Origin: Youxingia wuxianensis
GTDB taxonomy: Bacteria > Bacillota > Clostridia > Oscillospirales > Ruminococcaceae
Direction of reading: 5' to 3'
Length of the DNA stretch: 64,000 bases
Assembly (NCBI RefSeq): GCF_014385085.1
Contig: NZ_JACRTD010000008.1
Coordinates: 1 to 64,000, forward strand
In this document: positions 32,572 to 40,308 of the stretch, in pieces
How the letters are laid out: each line of letters opens with the position of its first letter
Position numbering within the stretch: the first letter of the stretch is position 1
The notes under the pieces: model-generated
What the model saw: only the letters and a program-made list of their open reading frames with translations
What the model was told of the DNA's origin: nothing
Databases searched by the model: none
Position numbers and translations under genes: made by a program

Positions 32572-32930
32572 GCGAGTAACCGATAAGCTGTAAGTGTGTA
32601 TGGCTCATGTGGTATTTTATAGGGTTTTGGAATCCACATATGTGCCGATTATTCTATGAGAAAACATTCGGAAACTGTGCAGGAAGTGCAAATTTTCGGG
32701 ATGCCTTGCGTATCTGCTAGAAATTCGGTGTTGTTCATTTTCACTTCAAAGGGCAGTATTTCCCCTATGGAAATAAATTTTAGCTTCCCTCTTAAAATTA
32801 TCCATAGGGGGTTTGTATGTGAAAATGCGGCAGAGGCAGACACCGTCTTTACAAGCTTGAAACGCAGGATCATGAACAAGAAACACAAGAAAAAATTCCC
32901 ACAGAAAACTGTGGGAATTTTTTCTTTTTT
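32572..32930 (+). ncRNA. Unidentified structured RNA, about 355 nt
   Basis: A promoter at the left and a strong terminator at the right enclose a stretch without a convincing gene. Its right half folds into one long interrupted hairpin with four nested stems: CCTTGCGT/ACGCAGG (32704 and 32862), CGGTGT/ACACCG (32726 and 32840), CATTTTCAC/GTGAAAATG (32736 and 32819) and CCCCTATGGA/TCCATAGGGG (32762 and 32801). The left half has a smaller hairpin ATGTGG/CCACAT. It lacks the marks of RNase P, tmRNA or a T-box. The long-hairpin shape recalls 6S RNA but no match is claimed. Confidence 0.5.
32890..32930 (+). terminator. Terminator of the structured RNA
   Basis: AAAAAATTCCCACAG pairs with CTGTGGGAATTTTTT around four A, followed by more T. 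Confidence 0.85.
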
Positions 32931-32979
32931 CATGTATGTTCTTCTTTCCAAAATGAATACTAAACCAAGAGGTGATTGT

Positions 32980-33156
32980 ATGCTAAAAAATATTAACCCG
33001 CAGCTTCAGGTATATTTTGAATGTCTGCCTATCCACATAAAAAATCATATTTTGGAGCTGAAGCGACCAATAAATAGTTTAAACGAACTTTTATCATGTG
33101 TTGAACTGATTGAAAAACAGGAAAAGCGCTGGGATGATCCGCAGCACGGGAGGTAA
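32980..33156 (+). CDS. Small hypothetical protein (58 aa)
   Basis: The product MLKNINPQLQVYFECLPIHI continues with a helical, charged C-terminus ending KRWDDPQHGR. AGAGGTGATTGT precedes the ATG at 32980. A longer frame from 32656 would read through the terminator stem, so it is rejected. A second small gene follows four bases later. Not recognised; the size and pairing recall sporulation-associated small proteins, which is a guess. Confidence 0.65.
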   Translation: MLKNINPQLQVYFECLPIHIKNHILELKRPINSLNELLSCVELIEKQEKRWDDPQHGR

Positions 33157-33160
33157 GCGT

Positions 33161-33349
33161 ATGAAATTTCAGTACCAGGATCTTTATCAGTTAATTACCG
33201 ACAGCGGCAAGGCCCATTGTTACTTCTCTTCCCTCCTCAAAGAGGTGCAGCGCCAATTAAACCAAATTCCAGATCAGATTAAGAACATGCCGTCCTTGTG
33301 CAGTTACGGAGAAAAATTAAAAAATCAATATTTCCAAAGGCCTTTTTAA
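33161..33349 (+). CDS. Small hypothetical protein (62 aa)
   Basis: The product MKFQYQDLYQLITDSGKAHC continues as helices (YFSSLLKEVQRQLNQIPDQI) and ends NQYFQRPF. GGGAGGTAAGCGT supports the ATG at 33161. It follows the other small gene within four bases, so the two form one unit. Function unknown. Confidence 0.65.
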   Translation: MKFQYQDLYQLITDSGKAHCYFSSLLKEVQRQLNQIPDQIKNMPSLCSYGEKLKNQYFQRPF

Positions 33350-33508
33350 AATTTGATCACTTCCCGGCATTTGTCCATATTTTTGCAGGATTTCCTCCCT
33401 TTTTTCGCATAAAAACTCCCGTTTATGTATGATTGCTTGCACGTCCCGCCTTTTCATGGTAGTATTTCATAAAATCATTGAAAAAACAAGTAAATAATTG
33501 GAGGAATT

Positions 33509-34072
33509 ATGGTAACGGAAAAAAAAGAGATGTCTATTGCTAATCCTTCTCCTTTAGGGCTTTTAGGATTTGGTATGACTACAATCCTGCTTAATTTGCA
33601 TAACGCAAATCTTATTCCGCTATCGATTGTTATTGTCGCTATGGGCTTTGCTTTAGGCGGAGCGGCCCAGATTGTCGCCGGGATCATGGAATTTATTAAA
33701 GGCAACACCTTCGGCGCTACTGCATTTACCGCGTATGGATTTTTCTGGTGGTCGCTGATTGCAATCTGGATTTCACCCTTTGAAAACATCGGCTCTGCCG
33801 ATGAGTTGAGTATGGGATTTTATCTTCTGCTTTGGGCCATTTTTACCTGTTTTATGTTTATTGGAACATTAAAACACAATCGCGCAACACAAGTTGTATT
33901 CTTTTCTCTTACTTTATTGTTTTTACTATTATCTCTCGGCGATTTCACCGGGATACATAGTATAAAAACGGCTGCTGGCTGGGTTGGTATTTTTTGCGGT
34001 GCATCCGCAATTTATAACAGCATGGGCCAGGTTGTCAACCATGAATTTAAAAAAACCATTATGCCACTCTAA
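33509..34072 (+). CDS. Acetate/succinate uptake membrane protein (GPR1/FUN34/YaaH family)
   Basis: The 187-residue protein has six membrane helices and opens with the family signature NPSPLGLLGFGMTTILLNLHNANL at residues 10-33, which lines the transport path. The next helix has GGAAQIVAGIMEFIKGNTFGATAFTAYGFFW, also conserved. Relatives such as SatP carry acetate and succinate. GGAGGAATT precedes the ATG. Confidence 0.92.
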   Translation: MVTEKKEMSIANPSPLGLLGFGMTTILLNLHNANLIPLSIVIVAMGFALGGAAQIVAGIMEFIKGNTFGATAFTAYGFFWWSLIAIWISPFENIGSADELSMGFYLLLWAIFTCFMFIGTLKHNRATQVVFFSLTLLFLLLSLGDFTGIHSIKTAAGWVGIFCGASAIYNSMGQVVNHEFKKTIMPL

Positions 34073-34087
34073 CTCTCTCTTAAAAAT

Positions 34088-34131
34088 AAAAGCGGGAAAT
34101 TCTCAACCCCAAGAGAATTTCCCGCTTTTAT
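34088..34131 (+). terminator. Terminator after the acetate uptake gene
   Basis: A 17-base stem AAAAGCGGGAAATTCTC / GAGAATTTCCCGCTTTT with an eight-base loop and a T-rich tail. Confidence 0.85.
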
Positions 34132-34210
34132 TTTATGCTGAACCCCTCCGCTTTTCTCCGAATATAATGGAAAAACGAATTTTATCGTTTCACTGGAGGT
34201 TGTTCAGATT

Positions 34211-35260
34211 ATGAATAAATATACGAATAATATATTTCATGGATGCTGCTGTCCACCGCCATCCCCTCCCCCTTTTCCTCCTTGGGGGCCTACCGGGCCC
34301 AGGGGGGCTACCGGCCCTACTGGCCCTGCCGGTCCCACTGGAGCGACCGGTCCTGCGGGAATGAGCGTCACTGGCCCTGCCGGTCCCACGGGGGCTACCG
34401 GGATAACTGGACCTGCCGGCCCTACCGGAGCGACCGGTCCTGCGGGAATGAGCGTCACTGGCCCTGCCGGTCCCACGGGGGCTACTGGGATAACTGGACC
34501 TGCCGGCCCTACCGGAGCGACCGGTCCTGCGGGAATGAGCGTCACTGGCCCTGCCGGTCCCACCGGGGCTACCGGGATAACTGGACCTGCCGGCCCTACC
34601 GGAGCGACTGGCCCTGCGGGAATGAGCGTCACTGGTCCTGCCGGTCCCACGGGGGTTACCGGGATAACTGGCCCTGCCGGTCCCACTGGAGCGACCGGCC
34701 CTGCGGGAATGAGCGTCACTGGTCCTGCCGGTCCCACCGGGGCTACTGGGATAACGGGACCTACCGGTCCCACCGGGGCGACAGGAGCCACAGGCTCCAC
34801 GGGACCAACGGGAGCTACCGGGGTCACAGGTGCGACAGGGCCGGTTCCTCCAATTCCTGAGGATGTATTCGCTTCTTTTCTGAATTTCGCCGCGCAATTT
34901 CAAAATGCTTCATTGATTCCCATGGGAATTGGAGTGTCGGACCCCACTGGTAATATTGTATTGTCCGACCCCACCCGTATTACACTGGCCCCAGGAATAT
35001 ATTCCATTTTTTATGACGTGTCCGTTTTATTTTCAGAATCCGCCTATATGCAGGTTACGCCCTATTATAACGGCACGCCCCATCTTGAATATGGCGTTTA
35101 CTTCATGACCGGAGCCGGGCGTTCCAGCGCCTCTGGCTCAAAATCGTTTATTATTGAGGTTCCTGTTCAAACTGTGTTTAATTTAACTTTTAACAGCAGT
35201 GCTCCAAGTTCTGAAGGAGCTCTTTCCATAGTTATTTTCAAGCTGAGAAGAACTATGTAA
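34211..35260 (+). CDS. Collagen-like BclA-type surface or spore-coat protein
   Basis: The 349-residue protein has a short N-terminus with cysteines and prolines ([11 protein letters not shown]), then about 190 residues of Gly-X-Y triplets rich in GPT, GAT and GPA, and a C-terminal globular domain from residue 215 ([20 protein letters not shown] ... [11 protein letters not shown] ... LSIVIFKL) like the jelly-roll heads of BclA exosporium proteins. The collagen part contains five copies of a 29-residue period with a GMSVT interruption. Threonines in GPT triplets are typical sites of sugar attachment. Probably trimeric. Confidence 0.88.
   Translation: MNKYTNNIFHGCCCPPPSPPPFPPWGPTGPRGATGPTGPAGPTGATGPAGMSVTGPAGPTGATGITGPAGPTGATGPAGMSVTGPAGPTGATGITGPAGPTGATGPAGMSVTGPAGPTGATGITGPAGPTGATGPAGMSVTGPAGPTGVTGITGPAGPTGATGPAGMSVTGPAGPTGATGITGPTGPTGATGATGSTGPTGATGVTGATGPVPPIPEDVFASFLNFAAQFQNASLIPMGIGVSDPTGNIVLSDPTRITLAPGIYSIFYDVSVLFSESAYMQVTPYYNGTPHLEYGVYFMTGAGRSSASGSKSFIIEVPVQTVFNLTFNSSAPSSEGALSIVIFKLRRTM
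34361..34795. repeat. Five-copy 87-bp tandem repeat in the collagen-like gene
   Basis: The codons for GMSV recur at 34361, 34448, 34535, 34622 and 34709, exactly 87 bases apart, with near-identical DNA between them. Differences are mostly silent. Confidence 0.9.
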
Positions 35261-35276
35261 TTGCTCCTCTTACTAT

Positions 35277-35308
35277 AAAAAGGCCGCTTTTTTAAGCGGC
35301 CTTTTTCC
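35277..35308 (+). terminator. Terminator after the collagen-like gene
   Basis: AAAAAGGCCGCTT pairs with AAGCGGCCTTTTT around four T. Confidence 0.85.
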
Positions 35309-35361
35309 ATAAAAGGACCAAATTTTTTTCCTTTACATACTATAAGACGGGAGGTTTTATT

Positions 35362-36171
35362 ATGCTTTTTGTTAAATCGGATAATAACGTAAAAATTGCA
35401 GTAGAAGATTTGAGCTGCAAATCTAAAAGAGCAATCGTAATGGTACATGGTTGGCCGCTGAATAACAAAATATATGAATATCAAAAAAATCTCTTGGTGG
35501 AGCAAGGATGGCGGGTAGTTACTCTTGACTTGCGGGGATTTGGCAAATCAGATGCCCCTACCTGGGGATATTCTTATAACCAGATGGCTACCGACTTATA
35601 TCACGTAGTCAGCCGTTTAAATTTAAGCAATTTTGTCTTGGCAGGCTTTTCTATGGGCGGAGCTATCGTGTTAAGGTACATGGGACTCTATAACGGCTAT
35701 GGCGTAAGCAAACTGATACTACTGGCCGCAGCCGCGCCCAGTTTCACAAAGCGCTGTGATTTTCCTTATGGAAATTCCAAACAAGATATTGATCAGCTGA
35801 TCTGTCAAATAAAAAGCGACCGGCCAAAATTTGCCGCTGACTTTACTCAAAAGCTTTTTGTCAGTCCAAAAAGTCCACAGGTATTGGATTGGCTGAAAGA
35901 GATTAGTCTTGCGGCCTCCCCTATTGCTACGATACAAACCGCCATCGCTTTGCGGGAGGAAGACGGCCGGGAAGATTTAAAAAAAGTTTGCGTCCCTACT
36001 GCTATTTTTCATGGAATGAAGGATATGATCGTTCCTTTTGAATTAGGTCTGATACAGCATAAGGAAATTGAGAACTCGTTGCTTTATGCCTTTGAAAACA
36101 GCGGCCATGGAATTTTCTATGATGAGCTGGAAAGTTTCAACCAATATTTTCTATCCTTCCTGGAAAAATAA
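35362..36171 (+). CDS. Alpha/beta hydrolase
   Basis: The 269-residue protein has the oxyanion motif MVHGWPLNN, the nucleophile elbow GFSMGGAIVLRY (serine near 96), an acid in HGMKDMIVPFE and the catalytic histidine in NSGHGIFYDE. This is the full Ser-Asp-His triad. The layout resembles haloperoxidase/esterase-type members. GGGAGGTTTTATT precedes the ATG. No pathway partners are adjacent, so the substrate is unknown. Confidence 0.85.
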   Translation: MLFVKSDNNVKIAVEDLSCKSKRAIVMVHGWPLNNKIYEYQKNLLVEQGWRVVTLDLRGFGKSDAPTWGYSYNQMATDLYHVVSRLNLSNFVLAGFSMGGAIVLRYMGLYNGYGVSKLILLAAAAPSFTKRCDFPYGNSKQDIDQLICQIKSDRPKFAADFTQKLFVSPKSPQVLDWLKEISLAASPIATIQTAIALREEDGREDLKKVCVPTAIFHGMKDMIVPFELGLIQHKEIENSLLYAFENSGHGIFYDELESFNQYFLSFLEK

Positions 36172-36210
36172 TTCCTATGGTCTTGGGCAGTCTAATCCTG
36201 AGGTGATTTT

Positions 36211-36345
36211 ATGTCTGAAAACGATTATGCCCAGCTTACCAATGAAGCGGTAATTATCATTAAGGAAGCGGAAACAAAAATTAAAGCTCAAACTGGCAGC
36301 GACGTGGTGTTGGTGGCCTATCCAAAAAATGGTTCTCAAAATTGA
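36211..36345 (+). CDS. Small hypothetical protein (44 aa)
   Basis: The product MSENDYAQLTNEAVIIIKEA continues ETKIKAQTGSDVVLVAYPKN, with one helix and one strand. CTGAGGTGATTTT precedes the ATG. Composition looks coding. The upstream 25 bases resemble those before the small gene at 47091. Not recognised. Confidence 0.6.
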   Translation: MSENDYAQLTNEAVIIIKEAETKIKAQTGSDVVLVAYPKNGSQN

Positions 36346-36406
36346 ATGAGCACAAACCTCATTGCCAGCATATACTGGGTTAATCCACATGTAAGGAGGG
36401 CATACC

Positions 36407-36559
36407 ATGCTGGCTGACACTCCAACCAACATCAACAGCGTTATTTTAGGGCTGGTTGTGATTTTACTGGCCGCCTCCATTATCCCGCTAGTATTTATTA
36501 ACAGCCCCAATGCCGGCGATATTTTGGTAGCTCGAGCCGATGATGAACATACTGATTAA
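36407..36559 (+). CDS. Small single-pass membrane protein (50 aa)
   Basis: The product MLADTPTNINSVILGLVVIL has one membrane helix (about residues 11-31) and a short tail ending VARADDEHTD. AAGGAGGGCATACC is a strong ribosome site. It ends at a bidirectional terminator. Function unknown. Confidence 0.65.
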   Translation: MLADTPTNINSVILGLVVILLAASIIPLVFINSPNAGDILVARADDEHTD

Positions 36560-36600
36560 AAAAAGCGTCCCGCCTTTTGTAAAAGGCGGGACGTTTTTTT
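36558..36600. terminator. Bidirectional terminator
   Basis: A perfect stem AAAAAGCGTCCCGCCTTTT with its complement around a short loop; A run on the left and T run on the right serve the small gene and the convergent dehydrogenase. Confidence 0.88.
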
Positions 36601-36608
36601 AATTCATC

Positions 36609-37757
36609 TTACAGCAGAGAACGATATAAGGCGGCGATTTCTTCTACGCTGGTATCTCTCGGATTTCCCGGACGGCAAGCGTCTGCATAGGCGGATTCTG
36701 AAAGGAACTGCACATCCTTTTCTTTTACGATCTCTTTAAGATCTTCTGGAATCCCCACATCCTTGGACAACTGTTTTACAGCGTCAACCGCAGCTTTACG
36801 GTATTGTTCTTGGGACATATTTTCCGTATCTTTTACGCCCATAGCTGCAGCGATATATTTATACTTATCCCCTGTAGCCGGAGCATTATATTCCATTACG
36901 GTAGGCAGCAGAATTGCATTGGCAACGCCATGGGGAGTATCATACAGCGCACCCAAAGGATGAGCCATAGAATGAACGATACCCAAGCCTACATTAGAGA
37001 AGCCCATGCCCGCTACATACTGGCCAAGAGCCATCCCTTCCCGGCCTTCGGGGGTATTGTCTACTGCGCCCCGCAAAGATCTGGCAATAATTTCAATGGC
37101 TTTCAGATGGAACATATCGGAAAGCTCCCAGGCGCCTTTCGTAATATAGCCTTCAATAGCGTGAGTTAACGCGTCCATCCCCGTGGAGGCGGTAAGACCT
37201 TTCGGCATGCTGGCCATCATTTCCGGATCGATAATCGCCACTACCGGGATATCATGGGGATCAACACACACAAATTTACGATTTTTCTCCACATCAGTAA
37301 TTACATAGTTGATGGTAACTTCCGCCGCAGTACCTGCGGTCGTAGGGACCGCAATGATGGGAACGCTTGGTTTTTGGGTCACCACCGCGCCTTCCAGGCT
37401 GCGCACATCTTCATGCTGCGGATTGTTGATGATAATACCAATCGCTTTAGCGGTATCCATGGAGGAACCCCCGCCCACAGCAATAATATAATCCGCCCCA
37501 GATTTTTTATACGCCTGTACGCCGGTCTGTACGTTTTCAATCGTGGGGTTGGGTTTGATATTGGAATAAACCTCATAGTTCAGAGCAGCCCCATCAAGCA
37601 CATCCGTCACCTTTTTTGTAACGTTGAATTTAATGAGGTCTGGATCGGAACAGATAAACGCCTTGTGCAAGCCCCTATTTTTCACCTCTGTGGCGATCTC
37701 CTTCACTGCCCCGGCGCCATGATACGACGTCTCATTTAAAACGAACCGATTTGCCAT
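36609..37757 (-). CDS. Iron-dependent alcohol dehydrogenase
   Basis: The 382-residue protein has the group III ADH layout: NAD-binding GGGSSMDTAKAIG near residue 95, the iron ligands in GMDALTHAIEGYI near residue 195 and HSMAHPLGALYDTPHGVANA near residue 262. Relatives act as lactaldehyde reductase (FucO) or 1,3-propanediol dehydrogenase. AAGGAGTGGAAAAC supports ATG 37757. A TetR gene of the DhaS-like type lies directly upstream on the same strand and may control it. Confidence 0.9.
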   Translation of the reverse strand: MANRFVLNETSYHGAGAVKEIATEVKNRGLHKAFICSDPDLIKFNVTKKVTDVLDGAALNYEVYSNIKPNPTIENVQTGVQAYKKSGADYIIAVGGGSSMDTAKAIGIIINNPQHEDVRSLEGAVVTQKPSVPIIAVPTTAGTAAEVTINYVITDVEKNRKFVCVDPHDIPVVAIIDPEMMASMPKGLTASTGMDALTHAIEGYITKGAWELSDMFHLKAIEIIARSLRGAVDNTPEGREGMALGQYVAGMGFSNVGLGIVHSMAHPLGALYDTPHGVANAILLPTVMEYNAPATGDKYKYIAAAMGVKDTENMSQEQYRKAAVDAVKQLSKDVGIPEDLKEIVKEKDVQFLSESAYADACRPGNPRDTSVEEIAALYRSLL

Positions 37758-37865
37758 GTTTTCCACTCCTTACTTGATAATTTTAGTCCTTTGATAAAAT
37801 TATAACAACATTCCACACAGAATTGCAAGTGACAACTTGCTCTGAGTGTAACATCATCCAATAAA

Positions 37866-38432
37866 TTAGGCCTCTGCCTGTGGACGCAAATCGGACAGCA
37901 GTTCCCCAAGCCTCGGAGGTAATGCCTCCACCAACAATCCGGCAATCTCTTCCGGAGCTAGTTTCATCCCTCCAGTGGCCCATTCCACCGTCATATAAAT
38001 CGACCCCCGGCAGTACATCCGAAGCAAAAACGCAATCTCTTCCTCCAATGGTCCGCCTGTCTTTTTTTTAATAATCTCAGTATAAAATTCCAAAATACAT
38101 TCGTAGTCGTAAGCAAAAAGGGAGTTGTAATCATCCGAACGGAAAGCTTCCGAAAAAAATCCCCGTTCCGCCTTGATAAAATTAAACTTTTTAATCAGCC
38201 CTTCCCGCAGAGTATAGCTGACACCCATCTGTTTAAAAGACTTTTGGGCCAATTTATCAAAATACCAATTCACCAGGTCATATTTATCTTTAAAATTTCG
38301 GTAAAAGGTCTGGCGGGTGGTATGCGCCTGCGATACGATCTCTTTTACCGTAATTTTGTCCAGCGGTGTGGTTTCCATCAATCCTTTGATGGATTCCGCC
38401 AGACGGTATTTTATCTTTTCTCCGGCCTGCAC
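37866..38432 (-). CDS. TetR/AcrR family regulator, DhaS-like
   Basis: The 188-residue protein has an N-terminal HTH (ITVKEIVSQAHTTRQTFYRNFKDKYDLVNWYF, residues 24-55) with the long recognition helix of TetR proteins, and a C-terminal helical ligand domain. The DKYDLVNWYF ending of the HTH is typical of the DhaS/dihydroxyacetone-kinase-regulator group. Its position before an iron alcohol dehydrogenase suggests it controls that gene. Confidence 0.85.
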   Translation of the reverse strand: MQAGEKIKYRLAESIKGLMETTPLDKITVKEIVSQAHTTRQTFYRNFKDKYDLVNWYFDKLAQKSFKQMGVSYTLREGLIKKFNFIKAERGFFSEAFRSDDYNSLFAYDYECILEFYTEIIKKKTGGPLEEEIAFLLRMYCRGSIYMTVEWATGGMKLAPEEIAGLLVEALPPRLGELLSDLRPQAEA

Positions 38433-38513
38433 AAAGCACCCCTCCTTTTTTCTATCCTTAGTTCTATTCTACCACAGCTTGATAGGCAAGAGAAACACAA
38501 AAATAAAATTTTC

Positions 38514-38542
38514 TTGACAGAAACTATCCCGAATGCTATGAT
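38514..38542 (+). promoter_or_regulatory. Promoter of the ABC-F gene
   Basis: A perfect TTGACA and TATGAT are 17 bases apart, giving a start near 38549 and a leader of about 250 bases before the ABC-F ATG. Confidence 0.75.
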
Positions 38543-38576
38543 GTACCCGTAATTTAACAAGTTTGGAGCTGAAAAG

Positions 38577-38600
38577 ATGCGCAATTTTACCTGCAAGTAG
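38577..38600 (+). CDS. Leader peptide of the ABC-F gene (MRNFTCK)
   Basis: A seven-codon frame, Met-Arg-Asn-Phe-Thr-Cys-Lys-stop, follows a GGAG site eight bases away and lies about 28 bases into the transcript. Such short frames control resistance genes: a ribosome stalled by a drug changes the folding of the leader RNA. Position and the downstream attenuator support this role. Confidence 0.6.
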   Translation: MRNFTCK

Positions 38601-38669
38601 AAATACGGATAAGACGAAAAAATAAGAGCACGGCTTTCTTTTGTCGTGATTTTGTTTTGGACGTCGGCA

Positions 38670-38776
38670 GGAAAGTTGTGTTTTTATAAGCTTTAGATGG
38701 ATAGCGGAGGGGGTTTTTAAGGCGTCCTCTGTGCTTTTTAAGCTGTGGGAAAACTAACTTTCCCGCGGCCTTTTTT
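38670..38776 (+). promoter_or_regulatory. Transcription attenuator before the ABC-F gene
   Basis: A terminator stem (GCTGTGGGAAA at 38742 pairing with TTTCCCGCGGC at 38759) is followed by six T. An upstream segment GGAAAGTT (38670-38677) is complementary to AACTTTCC (38756-38763), the right arm of that stem, and could form an antiterminator. This gives the two mutually exclusive folds expected of drug-induced attenuation. Confidence 0.65.
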
Positions 38777-38798
38777 ATTTTCACGGAGGTGATGCCAT

Positions 38799-40277
38799 AT
38801 GGCTTTAATCGATGTAGCCAACTTGAGCTTTTGTTATGACAAAAGCTACGATAACATATTTGAAAACGTCTCTTTCCAGCTGGATACCGATTGGAAACTG
38901 GGATTTATAGGCCGTAACGGCCGGGGAAAGACCACCTTTTTACACCTATTGTTGGGAAAATGGGAGTATCAGGGGAAAATTTCCGCCCCTACCCTATTTG
39001 ACTATTTTCCCTACCCAGTACCGGATGTTTCCCTTCCTGTGATAGAAATATTGGAAGAAATTGCCGATTTTCAGCTTTGGGAGCTGATACGGGAGCTGAA
39101 TTTATTAAACGTGGACGAGGAGGTTCTCTATCGTCCCTATTTCACCTTAAGTCAGGGGGAGCAAACGAAAGTCCTTTTGGCCGCCCTCTTTTTAAACCCT
39201 GGTCATTTTCTTCTTATTGATGAACCGACCAACCATCTGGATATGCAGGCAAGGGAAGTTGTGGCAAACTATTTAAAAGGAAAAAAAGGATTTATCCTAG
39301 TTTCCCATGACCGATGGTTTCTGGATCAGTGTATCGACCATGTATTGTCTATCAACAAAACCAATATCGAGGTCCAGAAGGGCAATTTCTCCACCTGGGA
39401 ACAGAACAAGGCGTTCCAGGATCATTTTGAATTAGCGGAAAATCAGCGGCTGAAAAAGGATATCCGCCGTTTGGAAGAATCGGCCAAGCGCACTTCTCGC
39501 TGGTCGGATCAGGTGGAAAAAACAAAAATCGGTTCCCGCAATTCCGGTCTGCGCCCGGACCGGGGCTTTATCGGCCACAAGGCGGCCAAAATGATGAAGC
39601 GCTCTAAGGCGGCTCAGCTCCGCAAAGAAAAAGCGGCAGAAGAAAAACAACAGCTTCTGCACAATATTGACTCCGCCGACAGTCTGGCGATCAATCCGCT
39701 TATCCATCACGCTAAACGGCTGGTAGATATTTCTGATCTTGCCGTGACGTACGGGGAATATCCCGTGTGTCAGGGGGTGAGTTTTTGTATAAATCCAGGG
39801 GACCGGATCGCATTATGCGGTAAAAACGGAAGTGGAAAATCCAGTATTCTCAAACTGCTCTGTAAAGACAATATCTCTTATACAGGAGTAGTCACCTTGG
39901 CAAGCGGGCTTGTCGTGTCAACGGTATCTCAGGATACCTCTTTCCTGTCAGGGGATCTCAGCGCCTTTGCTAAAGAAAATCGACTGGATGAAAGCCTGTT
40001 CAAGGCGATATTGCGCAAATTGGATTTCCCGCGAATACAATTTGAAAAAAAGATGGAAGATTTCAGCGGCGGCCAAAAGAAAAAAGTTTTGATTGCCAAA
40101 AGCCTGTGCCAGCAGGCCCATTTGTATCTCTGGGACGAACCGCTGAATTTTATTGACGTGCTCTCCCGTATTCAGATAGAAGATTTGATTTTGCGCCATC
40201 GTCCTACCATGCTGTTTGTGGAGCATGACCGAACATTTGTGGATAAAGTGGCTACGAAAAAAATACAGCTTGAATAA
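38799..40277 (+). CDS. ABC-F ribosomal protection protein, Lsa/CplR type
   Basis: The 492-residue protein has two ABC domains and no membrane segment: Walker A FIGRNGRGKTTF and CGKNGSGKSSI, signatures LSQGEQTKV and FSGGQKKKV, and LLIDEPTNHLD and LWDEPLNFID. A long charged linker (about residues 205-295) reaches the peptidyl centre. The start (ANLSFCYDKSYDNIFENVSF) is typical of Lsa/CplR-like proteins that confer lincosamide, streptogramin A and pleuromutilin resistance. The attenuator leader supports an inducible resistance role. CGGAGGTGATGCCAT precedes the ATG. Confidence 0.87.
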   Translation: MALIDVANLSFCYDKSYDNIFENVSFQLDTDWKLGFIGRNGRGKTTFLHLLLGKWEYQGKISAPTLFDYFPYPVPDVSLPVIEILEEIADFQLWELIRELNLLNVDEEVLYRPYFTLSQGEQTKVLLAALFLNPGHFLLIDEPTNHLDMQAREVVANYLKGKKGFILVSHDRWFLDQCIDHVLSINKTNIEVQKGNFSTWEQNKAFQDHFELAENQRLKKDIRRLEESAKRTSRWSDQVEKTKIGSRNSGLRPDRGFIGHKAAKMMKRSKAAQLRKEKAAEEKQQLLHNIDSADSLAINPLIHHAKRLVDISDLAVTYGEYPVCQGVSFCINPGDRIALCGKNGSGKSSILKLLCKDNISYTGVVTLASGLVVSTVSQDTSFLSGDLSAFAKENRLDESLFKAILRKLDFPRIQFEKKMEDFSGGQKKKVLIAKSLCQQAHLYLWDEPLNFIDVLSRIQIEDLILRHRPTMLFVEHDRTFVDKVATKKIQLE

Positions 40278-40308
40278 AAAACAGGCCCGCGCGGGCCTGT
40301 TTTTTATT
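40278..40308 (+). terminator. Terminator after the ABC-F gene
   Basis: AAAACAGGCCCGCGCGGGCC-TGTTTT forms a GC-rich hairpin followed by T. Confidence 0.85.

Noticed and set aside
32572..32930. RNase P RNA, tmRNA or T-box leader
   Set aside because: The conserved GAGGAAAGTCC, the tmRNA tag frame and tRNA-like ends, and the T-box sequence are all absent.
32656..33156. 166-residue frame from 32656
   Set aside because: It reads through the terminator hairpin at 32890; only its last 59 codons, from 32980, have a ribosome site.
34190..34903. Long minus-strand and second plus-strand frames across the collagen repeat
   Set aside because: They exist only because the Gly-X-Y repeat lacks stops in several frames; composition is extreme and there is no ribosome site.
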